Shown: one piece after another, positions 1 to 9,892 of the stretch
Position numbering within the stretch: position 1 is the first letter of the stretch
Layout of the letters: every line of letters begins with the position of its first letter
Assembly: GCF_001467025.1 (NCBI RefSeq)
Contig: NZ_LNXV01000008.1
Coordinates: forward strand, 256,135-320,134
From: Legionella brunensis
Lineage (GTDB): Bacteria; Pseudomonadota; Gammaproteobacteria; Legionellales; Legionellaceae
Length of the DNA: 64,000 nucleotides
Direction of reading: 5' to 3'
Notes under the pieces: model-generated
Databases searched by the model: none
What the model saw: the letters and a program-made list of their open reading frames with translations, nothing else
What the model was told of the DNA's origin: nothing
Translations under genes and position numbers: made by a program

Positions 1-1
1 G

Positions 2-421
2 CGCTCCAAAAAGATTATTCTTGCCTTACGTAACATCATGCAACATATGGATTATCATTCAAGACGATTGAATAAATGTTATGGCCTTACGGTGCCACAA
101 ATCATTTGTTTATATGAAATTTATGAAAATGGAGTCATGACCCTGTCTGCTTTGTCGAAAAAAGTTTATTTATCGATGAGCACTCTTGTTGGTGTTATCG
201 ACAGGCTTGAAGAAAAATGTTTTGTAAGCCGTACCAGAGATATAAAAGATCGCCGTATTATTTTTATTGATATCACAGGAAAAGGAAGAGAGTTTGTTAA
301 TGCAAGTCCTTTTCTCCTGCACAATAGACTGCATCAAAGTCTCCAGGCTTTAACAGAACATGAACAAGCCACTCTTGGTGATTCGGTGAATTTATTGGTT
401 AATTTACTAAAAAATCTATAA
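2..421 (+). CDS. MarR-family transcriptional regulator (5' end outside window)
   Basis: The reading frame is open from base 2, so the gene begins left of the window. The Met at 38 is probably internal, because the residues before it (RSKKIILALRNIM) fit the first helix of MarR proteins. The visible 139 residues show the winged-helix core: a GLTVPQ turn, a recognition helix around LSMSTLVGVIDRLEEK, and the wing SRTRDIKDRRIIFIDIT with the DxRR motif typical of MarR. Members are dimers that bind operators, often tuned by small phenolic ligands. The next gene, ubiD, lies about 150 bp downstream and handles a phenolic acid, but regulation of it is only a guess. Confidence 0.85.
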   Translation, partial: RSKKIILALRNIMQHMDYHSRRLNKCYGLTVPQIICLYEIYENGVMTLSALSKKVYLSMSTLVGVIDRLEEKCFVSRTRDIKDRRIIFIDITGKGREFVNASPFLLHNRLHQSLQALTEHEQATLGDSVNLLVNLLKNL

Positions 422-574
422 TCGAAGGTTGGAATATCCAGGCTGTCTCAATTGGTTTGTAGCCTGTCTTTCCCTATAAAAATTTTAATTATCTAACTCT
501 AGGTTTTGCAAGATTGTTTCTGTCTCTTGAAGCCTATGCGATAATCAACAAAATTTTTATCTTAACTACCAATT

Positions 575-2044
575 ATGAAATATGCTGATCTTCGCGATTT
601 TCTTGCTCAATTAGAGACTCGCGGATTGCTAAAACGTATTGCTTATCCTGTTTCTCCTTATCTTGAAATGACTGCAGTAAGCGATAAAGTGCTACGTGAA
701 GGTGGCCCTGCACTCCTGTTCACTAATCCTAAGGACAATGACATTCCAGTCCTAACAAACTTATTTGGTACTGTGGAGCGAGTTGCGCTGGGCATGGGGG
801 AGGAAACAATTTCTGCTTTAAGGGAAATAGGCAAGTTACTGGCAGCTTTGAAAGAGCCTGAGGCGCCAAAAGGCTTCAAAGATGCTTTTGCGAAACTACC
901 TTTGCTAAAACAAGCTTTAAATATGGCTCCGAAATACATCAGTACCGCGCCCTGTCAAACCCGGGTTTGGGAAAAAGAAGAAGTAGATCTTTCTCGCCTT
1001 CCTATCCAAACTTGTTGGCCAGACGATGCTGCTCCTCTCATTACCTGGGGGTTGGTTACAACGAAAGGACCTTACCAAAGTCGGGAAAACCTGGGTATTT
1101 ATCGGCAACAAGTCATTAGTAAAAATAAACTGATCATGCGCTGGCTCTCCCATCGTGGTGGTGCTTTGGATTATCAAGCTTGGCAAGAGACTTATCCAGA
1201 TGAACGTTTCCCCATTGCTGTTACTTTAGGTGCAGATCCTGCCACAATATTAGCTGCTGTAACGCCTATTCCAGATACTTTGTCAGAATATGCATTTGCT
1301 GGTCTTTTGCGGGGGCAGCGAACTCAGCTTGTCTCCTGCATTGGTAATGATTTACATGTGCCTGCCAGCGCGGAAATAATTTTGGAAGGCTACATTGAGC
1401 CCGGCTCACAAGCAGAAGAAGGGCCTTTTGGCGATCACACGGGTTATTATAATGAAGTACAATCCTTTCCTATATTTACGATAGAGCGGATTACTCATCG
1501 GGATAATCCTATCTACCATAGCACTTATACGGGGCGTCCGCCCGATGAGCCGGCAATTTTGGGTTTGGCCCTCAATGAGGTTTTTGTTCCCTTGTTGCAA
1601 AAGCAATTTCCTGAAATCGTTGATTTTTATCTACCGCCGGAAGGGTGTTCCTACCGTTTAGCGGTAGTGACTATTAAAAAACAATATCCTGGTCATGCCA
1701 AAAGAATCATGATGGCTGTGTGGTCATTTCTAAGACAATTCATGTATACCAAATTTGTCATTGTCTGTGACGATGATATCGATGCGCGAAATTGGCAGGA
1801 TGTTATTTGGGCTATTACCACAAGAATGGATCCTTTGCGCGATACTGTGATGATGGATAATACTCCCATTGATTATCTAGATTTTGCGTCCCCTATTTCT
1901 GGTTTAGGGTCAAAAATGGGATTGGACGCTACCAGCAAATGGCATGGAGAAACACAGCGAGAATGGGGAAAACCGATTGTTATGTGTAAGGAAGTATTGC
2001 AAGAAGTAGAAAACTATTGGCCTAAATTAGGATTAGATTTATGA
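575..2044 (+). CDS. ubiD: UbiD, 3-polyprenyl-4-hydroxybenzoate decarboxylase
   Basis: 489 residues, the usual UbiD length. The family decarboxylates the polyprenylated 4-hydroxybenzoate intermediate of ubiquinone synthesis using prenylated FMN made by UbiX, which is not in this window. Visible family marks are the cofactor-binding stretch [20 protein letters not shown] near residue 170, the [11 protein letters not shown] motif near residue 285 that carries the catalytic Glu, and the C-terminal WP.LGLDL end. No clear Shine-Dalgarno sequence precedes the ATG. It overlaps fre by an ATGA junction, so the two are probably translationally coupled, an arrangement also seen in E. coli. Confidence 0.95.
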   Translation: MKYADLRDFLAQLETRGLLKRIAYPVSPYLEMTAVSDKVLREGGPALLFTNPKDNDIPVLTNLFGTVERVALGMGEETISALREIGKLLAALKEPEAPKGFKDAFAKLPLLKQALNMAPKYISTAPCQTRVWEKEEVDLSRLPIQTCWPDDAAPLITWGLVTTKGPYQSRENLGIYRQQVISKNKLIMRWLSHRGGALDYQAWQETYPDERFPIAVTLGADPATILAAVTPIPDTLSEYAFAGLLRGQRTQLVSCIGNDLHVPASAEIILEGYIEPGSQAEEGPFGDHTGYYNEVQSFPIFTIERITHRDNPIYHSTYTGRPPDEPAILGLALNEVFVPLLQKQFPEIVDFYLPPEGCSYRLAVVTIKKQYPGHAKRIMMAVWSFLRQFMYTKFVIVCDDDIDARNWQDVIWAITTRMDPLRDTVMMDNTPIDYLDFASPISGLGSKMGLDATSKWHGETQREWGKPIVMCKEVLQEVENYWPKLGLDL

Positions 2045-2745
2045 GTAAACCAGTTATTGCTCAGGTTGAAAGTGTAACACCATTAACAGATAGTATTTTG
2101 CAAATCATATTGAAGCCAGCTAAGTATATGGATTATCAGCCAGGGCAATATTTACAAGTCCTTTCTGCAGACGGTGAGTTAAGCTATTCAATCGCAAATG
2201 CTCCCTTGGGCTCTCATCAATATGAATTACATATTCGTCATAGTCAGGATAATCCGGCCAATCAACAATTACTTGCAGAAATTAAACAAAAAGGAACTGT
2301 AAGGATTCGCGTGCCTCAGGGAGGGTGTCATCTCAATAAGCTACAAATGAGTAAGCCGATTTTATTTATTGCTGGTGGTACAGGATTTGCGCCTATTAAG
2401 GCAATGATAGAGCAGTTATTAGCGACTGGTGATAAACGCGCTTTTGAATTATTCTGGGGAGCTCGATCGCAAAGTGATTTGTACATGGATGAAAAGGTGA
2501 TGCAATGGCAGGCTCATGTTGAACACTTCCATTATTTTTCTTTGTTGTCTAATACCAGCAAAGAAACATTAGCCTCTGTAATTCTTGACCATCACTCACA
2601 AGACCTACAACAATGGCAAATTGTGATTGCTGGACCTTTTGATATGGTCTATGCGATACGAGATATCTTGGTTTCTCATGGTGTACCAAGAGAGCAATTA
2701 TTTTCAGACGCATTTGCTTTCGAAGCAATGAAAGGGGAAGAGTAA
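2041..2745 (+). CDS. fre: NAD(P)H-flavin reductase (Fre-like)
   Basis: 234 residues of the ferredoxin-NADP reductase superfamily. It has the N-terminal flavin-binding barrel with YQPGQYLQV and SYSIANAP (a variant of the RxYS motif), then the NAD-binding part with [17 protein letters not shown] and a C-terminal [15 protein letters not shown]. There is no N-terminal 2Fe-2S domain, which fits Fre rather than the CDP-glucoseen reductases. Fre supplies reduced flavin in the cytoplasm. The ATG overlaps the ubiD stop, and the stop overlaps the next ATG by one base, so three genes form one unit. Confidence 0.88.
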   Translation: MSKPVIAQVESVTPLTDSILQIILKPAKYMDYQPGQYLQVLSADGELSYSIANAPLGSHQYELHIRHSQDNPANQQLLAEIKQKGTVRIRVPQGGCHLNKLQMSKPILFIAGGTGFAPIKAMIEQLLATGDKRAFELFWGARSQSDLYMDEKVMQWQAHVEHFHYFSLLSNTSKETLASVILDHHSQDLQQWQIVIAGPFDMVYAIRDILVSHGVPREQLFSDAFAFEAMKGEE

Positions 2746-2939
2746 TGGAGACTTTATACCAGGTTTTAGGAATAGTCGCGGCAGGACTTATCATTTGGGT
2801 TTTATACCGTAGTATTAAAGGGCGTCCTGAACAATTCAGCCGGGAAAACCTTAGTAAAAGTTTTGCTACAATGGGGTTTTTGGCGCTTATTTTGATTTTA
2901 TTTATTGCTTTTCTAGTTTTTATGCTTCGCCATACTTAA
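2745..2939 (+). CDS. small membrane protein, 64 aa
   Basis: Sixty-four residues with two hydrophobic segments, about 5-22 (YQVLGIVAAGLIIWVLYRS) and 43-61 (MGFLALILILFIAFLVFML), joined by a polar loop. Its ATG shares one base with the fre stop codon (TAATG), so translation is likely coupled to fre. I recognise no family. Position suggests a membrane accessory of the ubiD-fre unit, but this is inference from context only. Confidence 0.7.
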   Translation: METLYQVLGIVAAGLIIWVLYRSIKGRPEQFSRENLSKSFATMGFLALILILFIAFLVFMLRHT

Positions 2940-2974
2940 TTTTGGAAAAGCAGTTGCCAATTGCATTTTCCGTG

Positions 2975-3286
2975 TTAATGCAATCGGCTGTTGCCATGAT
3001 AATCCCCCTGACTCTCAGAAAGATAATTGTCAATATGCGGGTTGTTAATGGCTAGTTTGCTAGGATCTTTAATTAATTGGCATTCTTCAACATAAGTCAT
3101 ATGACTACTCTCATCAACCAATAGTCGATACCAAGGATTTCGAGTTGCAAATTCGCGTTTGTTAACTTGAGGATTAATGCGGCCTGAGGCTTGAAAAAAG
3201 GGATCAATATCGACAATTACTGCCCGATAACCATGGTTTTTATGAATGACACGGTCACCGACATTAAATTTTGCTGATTTATTCAT
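2975..3286 (-). CDS. hspQ: HspQ heat-shock protein
   Basis: 103 residues beginning with the HspQ core: KFNVGDRVIHKNHGYRAVIVDIDPFF, then NPWYRLLVDESSHMTYVEE, and an acidic tail. HspQ (formerly YccV) binds hemimethylated DNA in E. coli and acts as a specificity enhancer of the Lon protease. The family's HxxxGYRGVIVDVDP pattern is plainly visible. It is transcribed alone, convergent with the ubiD-fre unit. A Shine-Dalgarno-like GGAGAG lies just upstream of the ATG on the minus strand. Confidence 0.9.
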   Translation of the reverse strand: MNKSAKFNVGDRVIHKNHGYRAVIVDIDPFFQASGRINPQVNKREFATRNPWYRLLVDESSHMTYVEECQLIKDPSKLAINNPHIDNYLSESQGDYHGNSRLH

Positions 3287-3344
3287 CGCTCTCTCCTGGT
3301 TTTGACCAGTTCTTGCCTTTTTACTCTGATATCGGTTAGCCTCA

Positions 3345-4460
3345 ATGAATCTTGAATTAAATTTGGCAATGATGAATAAGGATTTATTAAGTTATAAATC
3401 GCGGTTTATAACAATTATCCTACTTCTTGGTTATGCGCTTCTGCACATTAAGCTTACTGGTTATTATGTTGACGCAACTCTAGACAAATTACTTGCATTT
3501 TCTGCCCGCTTACCTTTTGGCCAACGATTTTTAGTACCTGCTATTGCCCATGGTTTAGCGTTTGTTCTCCCTTTAAAAGCGCAAGAGTTGTTCCTAATCA
3601 CCGAATTGATAATGATTAGTTTATTTTATATTGTCTTAATTAAACTGCTTGGCCAGGCATTTAATGCTAAGCAGTCGCAAGTGTTAGGCTGGTTATTTTT
3701 GTTACTTCTGCCTTTGGCAACCGTGGTAAATTATCGTTTCACTATTAATGGTGAGGCTACGGTTTATTACCCTTATGATAGCGCTACCCTTTTTTTTATG
3801 ACAGCAGGTTTTTTATTGTGCCTTCGTGCCCAATGGCGTTACTTTATTCCTTTAGTTTTTTTAGCAACCTTTAACCGGGAAAGTAGTTTGTTACTCGTGT
3901 TGATTATTCCTGCTTTACATTGGCAGAAATTACGCGCTGCAATTACCCCAATGCTCCTATCATTGGTTGCCTACCTCTTAGCAAGAATAATTATTTTATT
4001 ATTGGTTCAAGACCTTCCTGGTAATGTATTTGAATTGTATTACAGGACTTCAGGGCATACACATTACGAAGTTAATTTAATGTGGCTGTTTGAAGACGAG
4101 AATATCTTATTATTTTACTTTTGTTTTGCCGGGTTGCCACTATTTTGGTTCGGTTTTTATGACTACATGCCTGTGCAGTACAGACCTTTACGCTACGTCA
4201 TGTTATTTTATTTTTTAGTTTTATTGCTTGTTGGTAATTTTATGGAGGCGCGAATATTTATAGAAATTGTAGCACTTTTATATTTCCCCATTTGTGTTGC
4301 AATTAGTCGTTGGTTACAAGGTTGCAGCCCCTTTTTACCCTCTGCTACGGGGGCTCTCTATTATCTTGATAGATATTTGATTCTTGGTGTATTAGCGTTG
4401 ACGGTTTTATTAAGAAATCTAATAAACCCTGTCATTCTTTTGTTTGCAAATCCGATCTGA
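3345..4460 (+). CDS. polytopic membrane protein, GT-C-like
   Basis: 371 residues, almost entirely hydrophobic, with roughly nine or ten predicted membrane spans. The short motif ATFNRESSLLLVL near residue 175 resembles the conserved RE(T/S) helix of GT-C-fold glycosyltransferases and related proteins, so a lipid-linked sugar transferase is possible but unproven. No close family is recognised. The ATG at 3369 is an alternative start. Its 3' end overlaps the 3' end of tatC by 29 bp in convergent orientation. Confidence 0.72.
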   Translation: MNLELNLAMMNKDLLSYKSRFITIILLLGYALLHIKLTGYYVDATLDKLLAFSARLPFGQRFLVPAIAHGLAFVLPLKAQELFLITELIMISLFYIVLIKLLGQAFNAKQSQVLGWLFLLLLPLATVVNYRFTINGEATVYYPYDSATLFFMTAGFLLCLRAQWRYFIPLVFLATFNRESSLLLVLIIPALHWQKLRAAITPMLLSLVAYLLARIIILLLVQDLPGNVFELYYRTSGHTHYEVNLMWLFEDENILLFYFCFAGLPLFWFGFYDYMPVQYRPLRYVMLFYFLVLLLVGNFMEARIFIEIVALLYFPICVAISRWLQGCSPFLPSATGALYYLDRYLILGVLALTVLLRNLINPVILLFANPI

Positions 4461-5157
4461 CAGACTTATTCGTTTTAAAGGCTGCTAAAATTAATCCCAA
4501 TTCGTACAGTAAGCAAAGTGGTACTGCTAGCATGATTTGTGAAAACACATCTGGAGGAGTCAGTAACATACCAATCGTAAAGGCTGCTACGATAATGTAG
4601 GGCCTAATTTTTTTTAATAACTCAAGGGTTGCCCACTCCAGACGCACCAAAAGAAGGCAAAAAAGAGGCACTTGGAAGCATAAACCAAATAGCAAAAGCA
4701 TGTGGCTAATAAAATCCAAAGCATAAGCCATGTCGGGCAGTAGCTTAACGCCGGTAGGAGCAGCCTTTGCAAAAAATTGAAACATAAAAGGAAGCACAAT
4801 GTAATAACAAAATGACATTCCCAGGAAAAAGAGTAGCAAACTCAATACCATAGCCCCACGTAAGTTATAACGCTCATGCTGATAAAGCCCGGGAGCAATA
4901 AATTGCCATAACTGCAGTAAAGCAAAAGGGGCCGTGCAAAGCATGGCTGCATTTGCTGCAAGCTTAAGTGGCGTTAATACGGTTGAGGTAATTTGGGTAG
5001 CTATCAATCCGTCTTTAGCTCCCAAGGCGCTGAGTAAAGGAGCGACCAGCGCTTCAAATAAATCATTGGCAAAGAAAAAAAATACAAAAAACAATAAAGC
5101 AAAAAAGAGAAGAATGTGCAAAGCACGGCGTCGAAGTTCCAATAAATAATTAAGCAT
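4432..5157 (-). CDS. tatC: TatC, twin-arginine translocase subunit
   Basis: 241 residues with six hydrophobic spans. It opens with the TatC N-terminal signature in short form (YLLELRRRALHILLFF), followed by the periplasmic loop, PFALLQLWQFIAPGLYQHER (the conserved F.Q.W.F..PGL..ER motif), and FCFQVPLFCLLLVR. TatC recognises RR signal peptides of folded Tat substrates. tatA and tatB are not adjacent, so tatC is encoded separately here; I recall a split tat arrangement in L. pneumophila. The 3' end overlaps the convergent membrane protein gene. Confidence 0.95.
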   Translation of the reverse strand: MLNYLLELRRRALHILLFFALLFFVFFFFANDLFEALVAPLLSALGAKDGLIATQITSTVLTPLKLAANAAMLCTAPFALLQLWQFIAPGLYQHERYNLRGAMVLSLLLFFLGMSFCYYIVLPFMFQFFAKAAPTGVKLLPDMAYALDFISHMLLLFGLCFQVPLFCLLLVRLEWATLELLKKIRPYIIVAAFTIGMLLTPPDVFSQIMLAVPLCLLYELGLILAAFKTNKSVRSDLQTKE

Positions 5158-5307
5158 GAGTTAGCTACTTTTTGCCCGGTTCATCGTTAAATTAACATGT
5201 CTTTTCTTGCTAACAAAGCCAATTAAGTTTCAGTAAAACCAGGGGTGTTAAAATTAAGCTTAATAGTATAAAATAAGAGCAATTAAGTTGCTGCTAAAGG
5301 AAAATCA

Positions 5308-6420
5308 ATGCCAAAATATTTGATGCTTGATCATGGTGGGGTTTTAGACGGAGCTGTTCTGGATGATATTAGTACTATCAATGAGAATGATGATCTTGTC
5401 TTAGAGTATTTTGATTGGGGTGGGGCACAGGTCTTAAAAAATGGCGTCAACATAGTAGGGACAATTAATAGGCTTGTTAAACACTATGGCTACGAAGTTG
5501 TGTTTCATTCTAAAAACATTGAAGATGATCAAATAAAAATACTTAAGCAACTCCAACAAGCATGTATAGAAAAAGGATTAAAATTTCCTGAGGTACATGC
5601 CATGGCTGTTTATGATAAAAAACGCTATGAGAATCATTCAAGTGATGCGCCAGCGAAAATACTGCGACAGGATGGAATTCTTTTTGCAGGTTGGGGGAAA
5701 GATGATCTCAATGGTAAGGCTTCTGTGCGGCGAGCGCTAGAGCAATTGCTTGGGATAAGGGAGGAGGATCGCAGGAACCATATCGTGTTTGATGATGGCA
5801 AACCTAATGTGGATACGCCAATAGAAGAAGGTTACCAAGCTTATTTAATCGGCAAGGAACAAGGACAAAAAACACTAGATGAAGCCCTGGAAGAGGTTAT
5901 TTTAGAGGCTAAATTTGAAGCAAAACAAGAGGTGGATGAAACTGTTGGTAAACCGAGTCAGCACCAGGTAAAAGAAAATTCAGCCTCTGTAAAGTCCTCA
6001 GAAATTCCTGCAGCTCCCTTAGAGCAGTTAAGAAAAGACTTAATTAAAAAAATTGATGACTATCTTGAATGGCGAGAAAACAAAGACTCCGATGATGGCC
6101 GTGGCTATAAGCTAGGTCTTTTTACCAAATTACGTCACTATACCGAATTTGGTAAACTACGTGCAGAAAATCTTAGAACAACACTGAGTACAGCAAACTC
6201 AGAAAATTTGATTGCTACACTACAACAGCATTTGCAGATGGACTCGAAGTTGAATAATCATTCCCTGGATACTTATTTACTCGAAGCTGTTGCTCAGCAT
6301 GCCACGTTGTTTAATATCATGAAGGATATAAATCTGGGGGGTAAAAAAGGTCGAGAGGAGCTACGTGAGTTGGTTCAGGATTATCCTGCCAAGGTTAGCA
6401 TGAATTCTTCGTTTATATAG
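5308..6420 (+). CDS. HAD-like protein with Legionella-type C-terminal module
   Basis: 370 residues preceded by AAGGA. The N-terminal ~190 residues look like an HAD fold: motif I LMLDHGGVLDG at residues 5-15, motif II-like VVFHSKN near 66-72, a Lys-containing helix (KASVRRALEQLL), and motif IV HIVFDDGKPNVDT near 165. The second motif I Asp (normally DxD) is Gly, so ordinary phosphatase chemistry is doubtful. After an acidic linker comes a helical C-terminal region with a pattern (YLEWRENK... GLFTKLRHYTEFGKL) that recalls tails seen in many Legionella proteins, including Dot/Icm effectors. No signal peptide or membrane span is visible. Effector status is inference. Confidence 0.7.
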   Translation: MPKYLMLDHGGVLDGAVLDDISTINENDDLVLEYFDWGGAQVLKNGVNIVGTINRLVKHYGYEVVFHSKNIEDDQIKILKQLQQACIEKGLKFPEVHAMAVYDKKRYENHSSDAPAKILRQDGILFAGWGKDDLNGKASVRRALEQLLGIREEDRRNHIVFDDGKPNVDTPIEEGYQAYLIGKEQGQKTLDEALEEVILEAKFEAKQEVDETVGKPSQHQVKENSASVKSSEIPAAPLEQLRKDLIKKIDDYLEWRENKDSDDGRGYKLGLFTKLRHYTEFGKLRAENLRTTLSTANSENLIATLQQHLQMDSKLNNHSLDTYLLEAVAQHATLFNIMKDINLGGKKGREELRELVQDYPAKVSMNSSFI

Positions 6421-6573
6421 CTTATAAATGGCATTTAAATCGAGCAAAATTTATCTACATTGGTTGTTAAAAAGTCTTTGCAATTCTTTTTTAACGGGAC
6501 TTAAAATTATGAATAATTATTCATAATTTTAATGTTATTAAGCTAATTTAACCCACCATTTTTCAAATTATTT

Positions 6574-6582
6574 TGATATAAT
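6574..6582 (+). promoter_or_regulatory. extended -10 promoter element of rsmA
   Basis: TGATATAAT is a perfect extended -10 (TGn plus TATAAT). There is no convincing -35 at the right distance, as is usual for extended -10 promoters. Transcription would start near 6589, leaving a leader of about 20 nt before the GTG of rsmA. Confidence 0.6.
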
Positions 6583-6609
6583 TTCGCTTTGATTTTTAGG
6601 TGAGAGTAA

Positions 6610-7380
6610 GTGAAGCATCATCCGCGTAAGCGCTTTGGTCAAAATTTCTTACAAAATACACAAATCATTCATGAAATTTTGAATGCGCTGAATTTGCAGG
6701 AGAACGATAAGGTTATTGAAATTGGTCCTGGACTAGGAGCCTTAACGCAACCCTTATTGCGACAGTTAAAAAGTTTAACGGCGATTGAAATTGATAGGGA
6801 CTTGCAAGCTCATTTAGCAGCAATGCCAGCCGCTATTGGTAAATTGAATCTTGTCTCAGGCGATGCATTGACGATTGACTACAGTCAGTGGGGGGGGCAT
6901 CTGCGGATTATAGGGAATTTACCCTATAATATTTCGACGCCTTTATTGCTGCATTTACTAGAATACGCACAGTTTGTTGATGACATGCATTTTATGTTAC
7001 AGAAGGAAGTGGTACTGCGTTTGGCTGCCAAACCAGGGACTAAAGCTTATGGACGATTGAGTGTGATGGTGCAGTATTATTGCGATGTAGAGCATCTATT
7101 TGATGTGTCGCCTGAGGCTTTTCACCCTAAGCCTAAGGTTGATTCAGCCATTGTGCGCTTAACACCTTATCGCTCCTCACCCTATCCTAAGGTGAGCATG
7201 ACTGCCTTGGAGTCTCTAGTGGCCAAGGCATTTTCTATGCGCCGTAAAACGCTGGCAAATAATTTAAAGTCCGTACTCAGTGCAGCACAGCTGACTGGAC
7301 TAGGTGTTGACCCGGTTTTGCGACCTGAACAAATTTCTATTGCAGATTATGTTCAAATGGCGAAATTTATGGACAACTAG
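6610..7380 (+). CDS. rsmA: RsmA/KsgA 16S rRNA dimethyladenosine transferase
   Basis: 256 residues starting at GTG ([14 protein letters not shown] follows, the standard KsgA N-terminus). SAM-binding motif I is [12 protein letters not shown] and the catalytic motif IV is NLPYNIS near residue 100. It dimethylates two adjacent adenines in the 3' terminal helix of 16S rRNA late in 30S assembly. In E. coli it sits upstream of apaG-apaH; here apaG is missing and a TraI_2-like gene lies between rsmA and apaH. Confidence 0.96.
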   Translation: MKHHPRKRFGQNFLQNTQIIHEILNALNLQENDKVIEIGPGLGALTQPLLRQLKSLTAIEIDRDLQAHLAAMPAAIGKLNLVSGDALTIDYSQWGGHLRIIGNLPYNISTPLLLHLLEYAQFVDDMHFMLQKEVVLRLAAKPGTKAYGRLSVMVQYYCDVEHLFDVSPEAFHPKPKVDSAIVRLTPYRSSPYPKVSMTALESLVAKAFSMRRKTLANNLKSVLSAAQLTGLGVDPVLRPEQISIADYVQMAKFMDN

Positions 7381-7420
7381 TGTAAAATTAATAGTACATG
7401 CCTGATCTTGGAGGTTGATT

Positions 7421-8764
7421 TTGTTTCATCGGTATGGAAAGAAAACTAAGTCACTAAATGCTAAATCCCTAAGTGGCTTAACCCGCATTGTGCAAGCTCC
7501 ACTTTTACTGGCAGAAGACAAGCGTAAGGTTTTATTAACACAGATTAGAGACGCTTGTGCCTTGGAGGAGGCTCGCTATGACAGTTTGTGCTTAAGTCTT
7601 ATGCATAATTTTGTCAATCATTGCCAAAATTTGCCCGAGACTGCTAATAGTTATTATTCACAACTGGGTGGTTTTTTAGATCATGCTTTAAATCGCACGG
7701 AAGCTGCTCTTTCTTTATTTAAGCAATATGTAATTCAAGAAGGTGTTGCCGAATTATCGGAAGAGCAAAAGCTATGGCAGTATGCATTATTTTCTGCCGC
7801 GATATTGCAAGGCATTGCTAAATTGCAAATCGATTTTATTATCGAACTTTATGACAACCATGGACAATTCTTAAAGCAATGGAATCCATTGTTAGAAAGT
7901 TTAGCTTCTATTGGAAGTCATTATAGCTATGAATTCCAAAAAGAATCCGATGAAGATTTTCGTCGCCGTCTTAACCTCTTGCTTGCTCGCTTGCTGATGC
8001 CTGTAAGTGGCTTTAGCTGGATTGCTTCAAACCAACAAGTGCTAGCGGTTTGGCTTGCTTTACTGAATGAAGATCTACAGGGTGCTGGGACATTAGGGGC
8101 GATTTTAATTCGTGCAAATGCGATTGCCCTACAACGCTATTTTAACCAAATGATGGCGAAAAACTATGGCTCTCGTGGCGGGCGCTATGGGCGAGTCAGT
8201 ACATTTGCCGGAGGAGTGCCAGAGTCGCTTGCTGAAATTGAACAGCAAATAGGTGTGGAATTTATTCAATGGCTTACAAAAACTTTAGATGGTGGTCGCA
8301 TTATGATTAATAAGGCACCATTATTTATGGTGCCTGGTGGTATGCTAATGTCGGTGGATATTTTTAAATTATTTATTCGTGAACATCCTGAATATAAAAA
8401 TTGGCAAGCGATACAGAATGGCTTTTTATCCTTAGGTTTACATCGTTTAGGTCCTGATGGCAGCATTAATTCCCGTTTTGAGCAAAGCAACACGCAACAG
8501 ATGCATACCGGCATTGTGTTTGCCGATTATGCGGTTGCTTTGCCTGCTGAAGTACAATTACATAATTTAAACACGGGTAAGAATAGTTCTATTTCGGCAA
8601 CAGAGCTGATTCATCAAGCACAATTTAATACCAACTTTACCAGTCAACAAAGTAGCTATACTGCTACATCTTTACCCCATTTGAATGCTTCTGGCAAATG
8701 GCAACCCCTGACAGCACCTGCTATACAGGCTATGTTCAAACCGGGAGTACCCAACGGTGCCTGA
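7421..8764 (+). CDS. TraI_2-domain-like protein with degenerate HD motif
   Basis: 447 residues from the TTG at 7421, chosen because GGAGG at 7410-7414 is 6 nt upstream; an in-frame TTG at 7415 would touch the Shine-Dalgarno. The N-terminal half matches the TraI_2 (putative helicase/relaxase-associated) pattern: [46 protein letters not shown], and [20 protein letters not shown] followed by [11 protein letters not shown]. The C-terminal region ([20 protein letters not shown] through [11 protein letters not shown]) resembles TraI_2_C. The HD metal ligands expected before GG and in LLHDxGK are replaced (YSQLGG, ILQGIAK), so enzyme activity is doubtful. It lies between rsmA and apaH and overlaps apaH by 8 bp. 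No conjugation genes are nearby. Confidence 0.72.
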   Translation: MFHRYGKKTKSLNAKSLSGLTRIVQAPLLLAEDKRKVLLTQIRDACALEEARYDSLCLSLMHNFVNHCQNLPETANSYYSQLGGFLDHALNRTEAALSLFKQYVIQEGVAELSEEQKLWQYALFSAAILQGIAKLQIDFIIELYDNHGQFLKQWNPLLESLASIGSHYSYEFQKESDEDFRRRLNLLLARLLMPVSGFSWIASNQQVLAVWLALLNEDLQGAGTLGAILIRANAIALQRYFNQMMAKNYGSRGGRYGRVSTFAGGVPESLAEIEQQIGVEFIQWLTKTLDGGRIMINKAPLFMVPGGMLMSVDIFKLFIREHPEYKNWQAIQNGFLSLGLHRLGPDGSINSRFEQSNTQQMHTGIVFADYAVALPAEVQLHNLNTGKNSSISATELIHQAQFNTNFTSQQSSYTATSLPHLNASGKWQPLTAPAIQAMFKPGVPNGA

Positions 8765-9575
8765 TTATGCAATCGGTGATATACAAGGTTGTTATGAGCC
8801 TTTGCAACGATTACTGGAGCATATTCATTTTGATGATAAGGTTGATCGTCTATGGTTTGTTGGTGATCTAGTCAACCGTGGACCACAGTCACTTGAGGTT
8901 TTGCGCTTTGTAAAAAATCTGCCGATAACGCCCAGGATCACTTTAGGCAATCATGATTTACATTTGTTAAATAAATTATTTGGCGATCATCCCTACAGGA
9001 ACCATGATGATAGTTTACATGCTGTTTTATCGGCAAGTGATGGCGAGGAACTAGGGCACTGGCTTAGAAAACAGTCCATTCTATATCATGATATAGAATT
9101 AGAGATTGTAATGTGTCATGCCGGTATTCCTCCTGTTTGGGATTTGGCAGAAGCGAAAGCGCATGCACGTGAACTAGAATCAGTCCTGGCTGGCGAAAAT
9201 TACAGAGATTTTTTTAGCCATATGTACGGCAATGAGCCGAATTGCTGGTCGCAACAATTGACAGGTAGGGCACGATTACGTGTAATCACCAATTATTTTA
9301 CGCGCATGCGCTTTTGCGATACTAATGGGTGTTTGCTTCTAGATTATAAAGGAACCCTTGAGGCTGCCCCTGCAAATTATCTGCCTTGGTATGCTGTTCC
9401 TCAACGCAAACCAATCCATGTGGAGGTGGTTTTTGGTCATTGGGCGGCTCTGGAAGGTAAATCACCTGATCCCACTATTTACGCCATTGATACGGGTTGT
9501 CTATGGGGCGGGCAATTAACCGCTTTGCGCTTACAAGATAGGCAGCTGTTTTCCGTACCTGGATTAAAGAAGTAG
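8757..9575 (+). CDS. apaH: ApaH, symmetrical Ap4A hydrolase
   Basis: 272 residues from GTG. The calcineurin-like phosphoesterase motifs are complete: [17 protein letters not shown] at the N-terminus, [19 protein letters not shown] and [10 protein letters not shown], then CHAGIPP and HWAALEG. The enzyme splits Ap4A to two ADP and also removes Np4 caps from RNA in E. coli. Its start overlaps the preceding TraI_2-like gene by 8 bp, so co-translation is likely. Confidence 0.95.
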   Translation: MPDYAIGDIQGCYEPLQRLLEHIHFDDKVDRLWFVGDLVNRGPQSLEVLRFVKNLPITPRITLGNHDLHLLNKLFGDHPYRNHDDSLHAVLSASDGEELGHWLRKQSILYHDIELEIVMCHAGIPPVWDLAEAKAHARELESVLAGENYRDFFSHMYGNEPNCWSQQLTGRARLRVITNYFTRMRFCDTNGCLLLDYKGTLEAAPANYLPWYAVPQRKPIHVEVVFGHWAALEGKSPDPTIYAIDTGCLWGGQLTALRLQDRQLFSVPGLKK

Positions 9576-9636
9576 ACGATTAGCAAAGTCTTAGGTTTTG
9601 ATGTGACGATACAAATTACTCTTCTGATATTGGATT

Positions 9637-9768
9637 GTGCATAGGTCTTGGTCCCGTGCTCAAGGCCGTGGGGTCTATAATACTCAGGCCCCTACGACCT
9701 GGTGGGGTCGAGATAACTTGCAGGTTACATCTTTCAACAGCCATCGTTTTGTACGGAAGGAATATTAA
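9637..9768 (+). other. GC-richer intergenic segment: structured RNA or 43-codon ORF
   Basis: The 317-bp gap between apaH and the exporter contains a GC-richer block. Three hairpins abut: GGTCTTG 9644-9650 with CAAGGCC 9661-9667; GTGGGGTC 9668-9675 with GGCCCC(T)AC 9687-9695; CGACC 9695-9699 with GGTCG 9706-9710. GGCCCC at 9687 could instead pair with GGGGTC at 9704-9709, giving alternative folds. The same stretch reads as a 43-codon ORF from GTG 9637 to TAA 9766 with unremarkable codons and no clear Shine-Dalgarno. It may be a leader RNA, an sRNA, or a gene remnant; I cannot decide. No known RNA family is recognised. Confidence 0.4.
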
Positions 9769-9892
9769 CTTAATCAAATTTAACAATAATTTTAACCAGG
9801 AGATGAGGATTTTTCCTAAATCCTGAGAGTATACTTGCTTAGTAAGGTAATAATTTGCAAAGTCAAACCAATACTTTTTAAATTGGCAGGTT

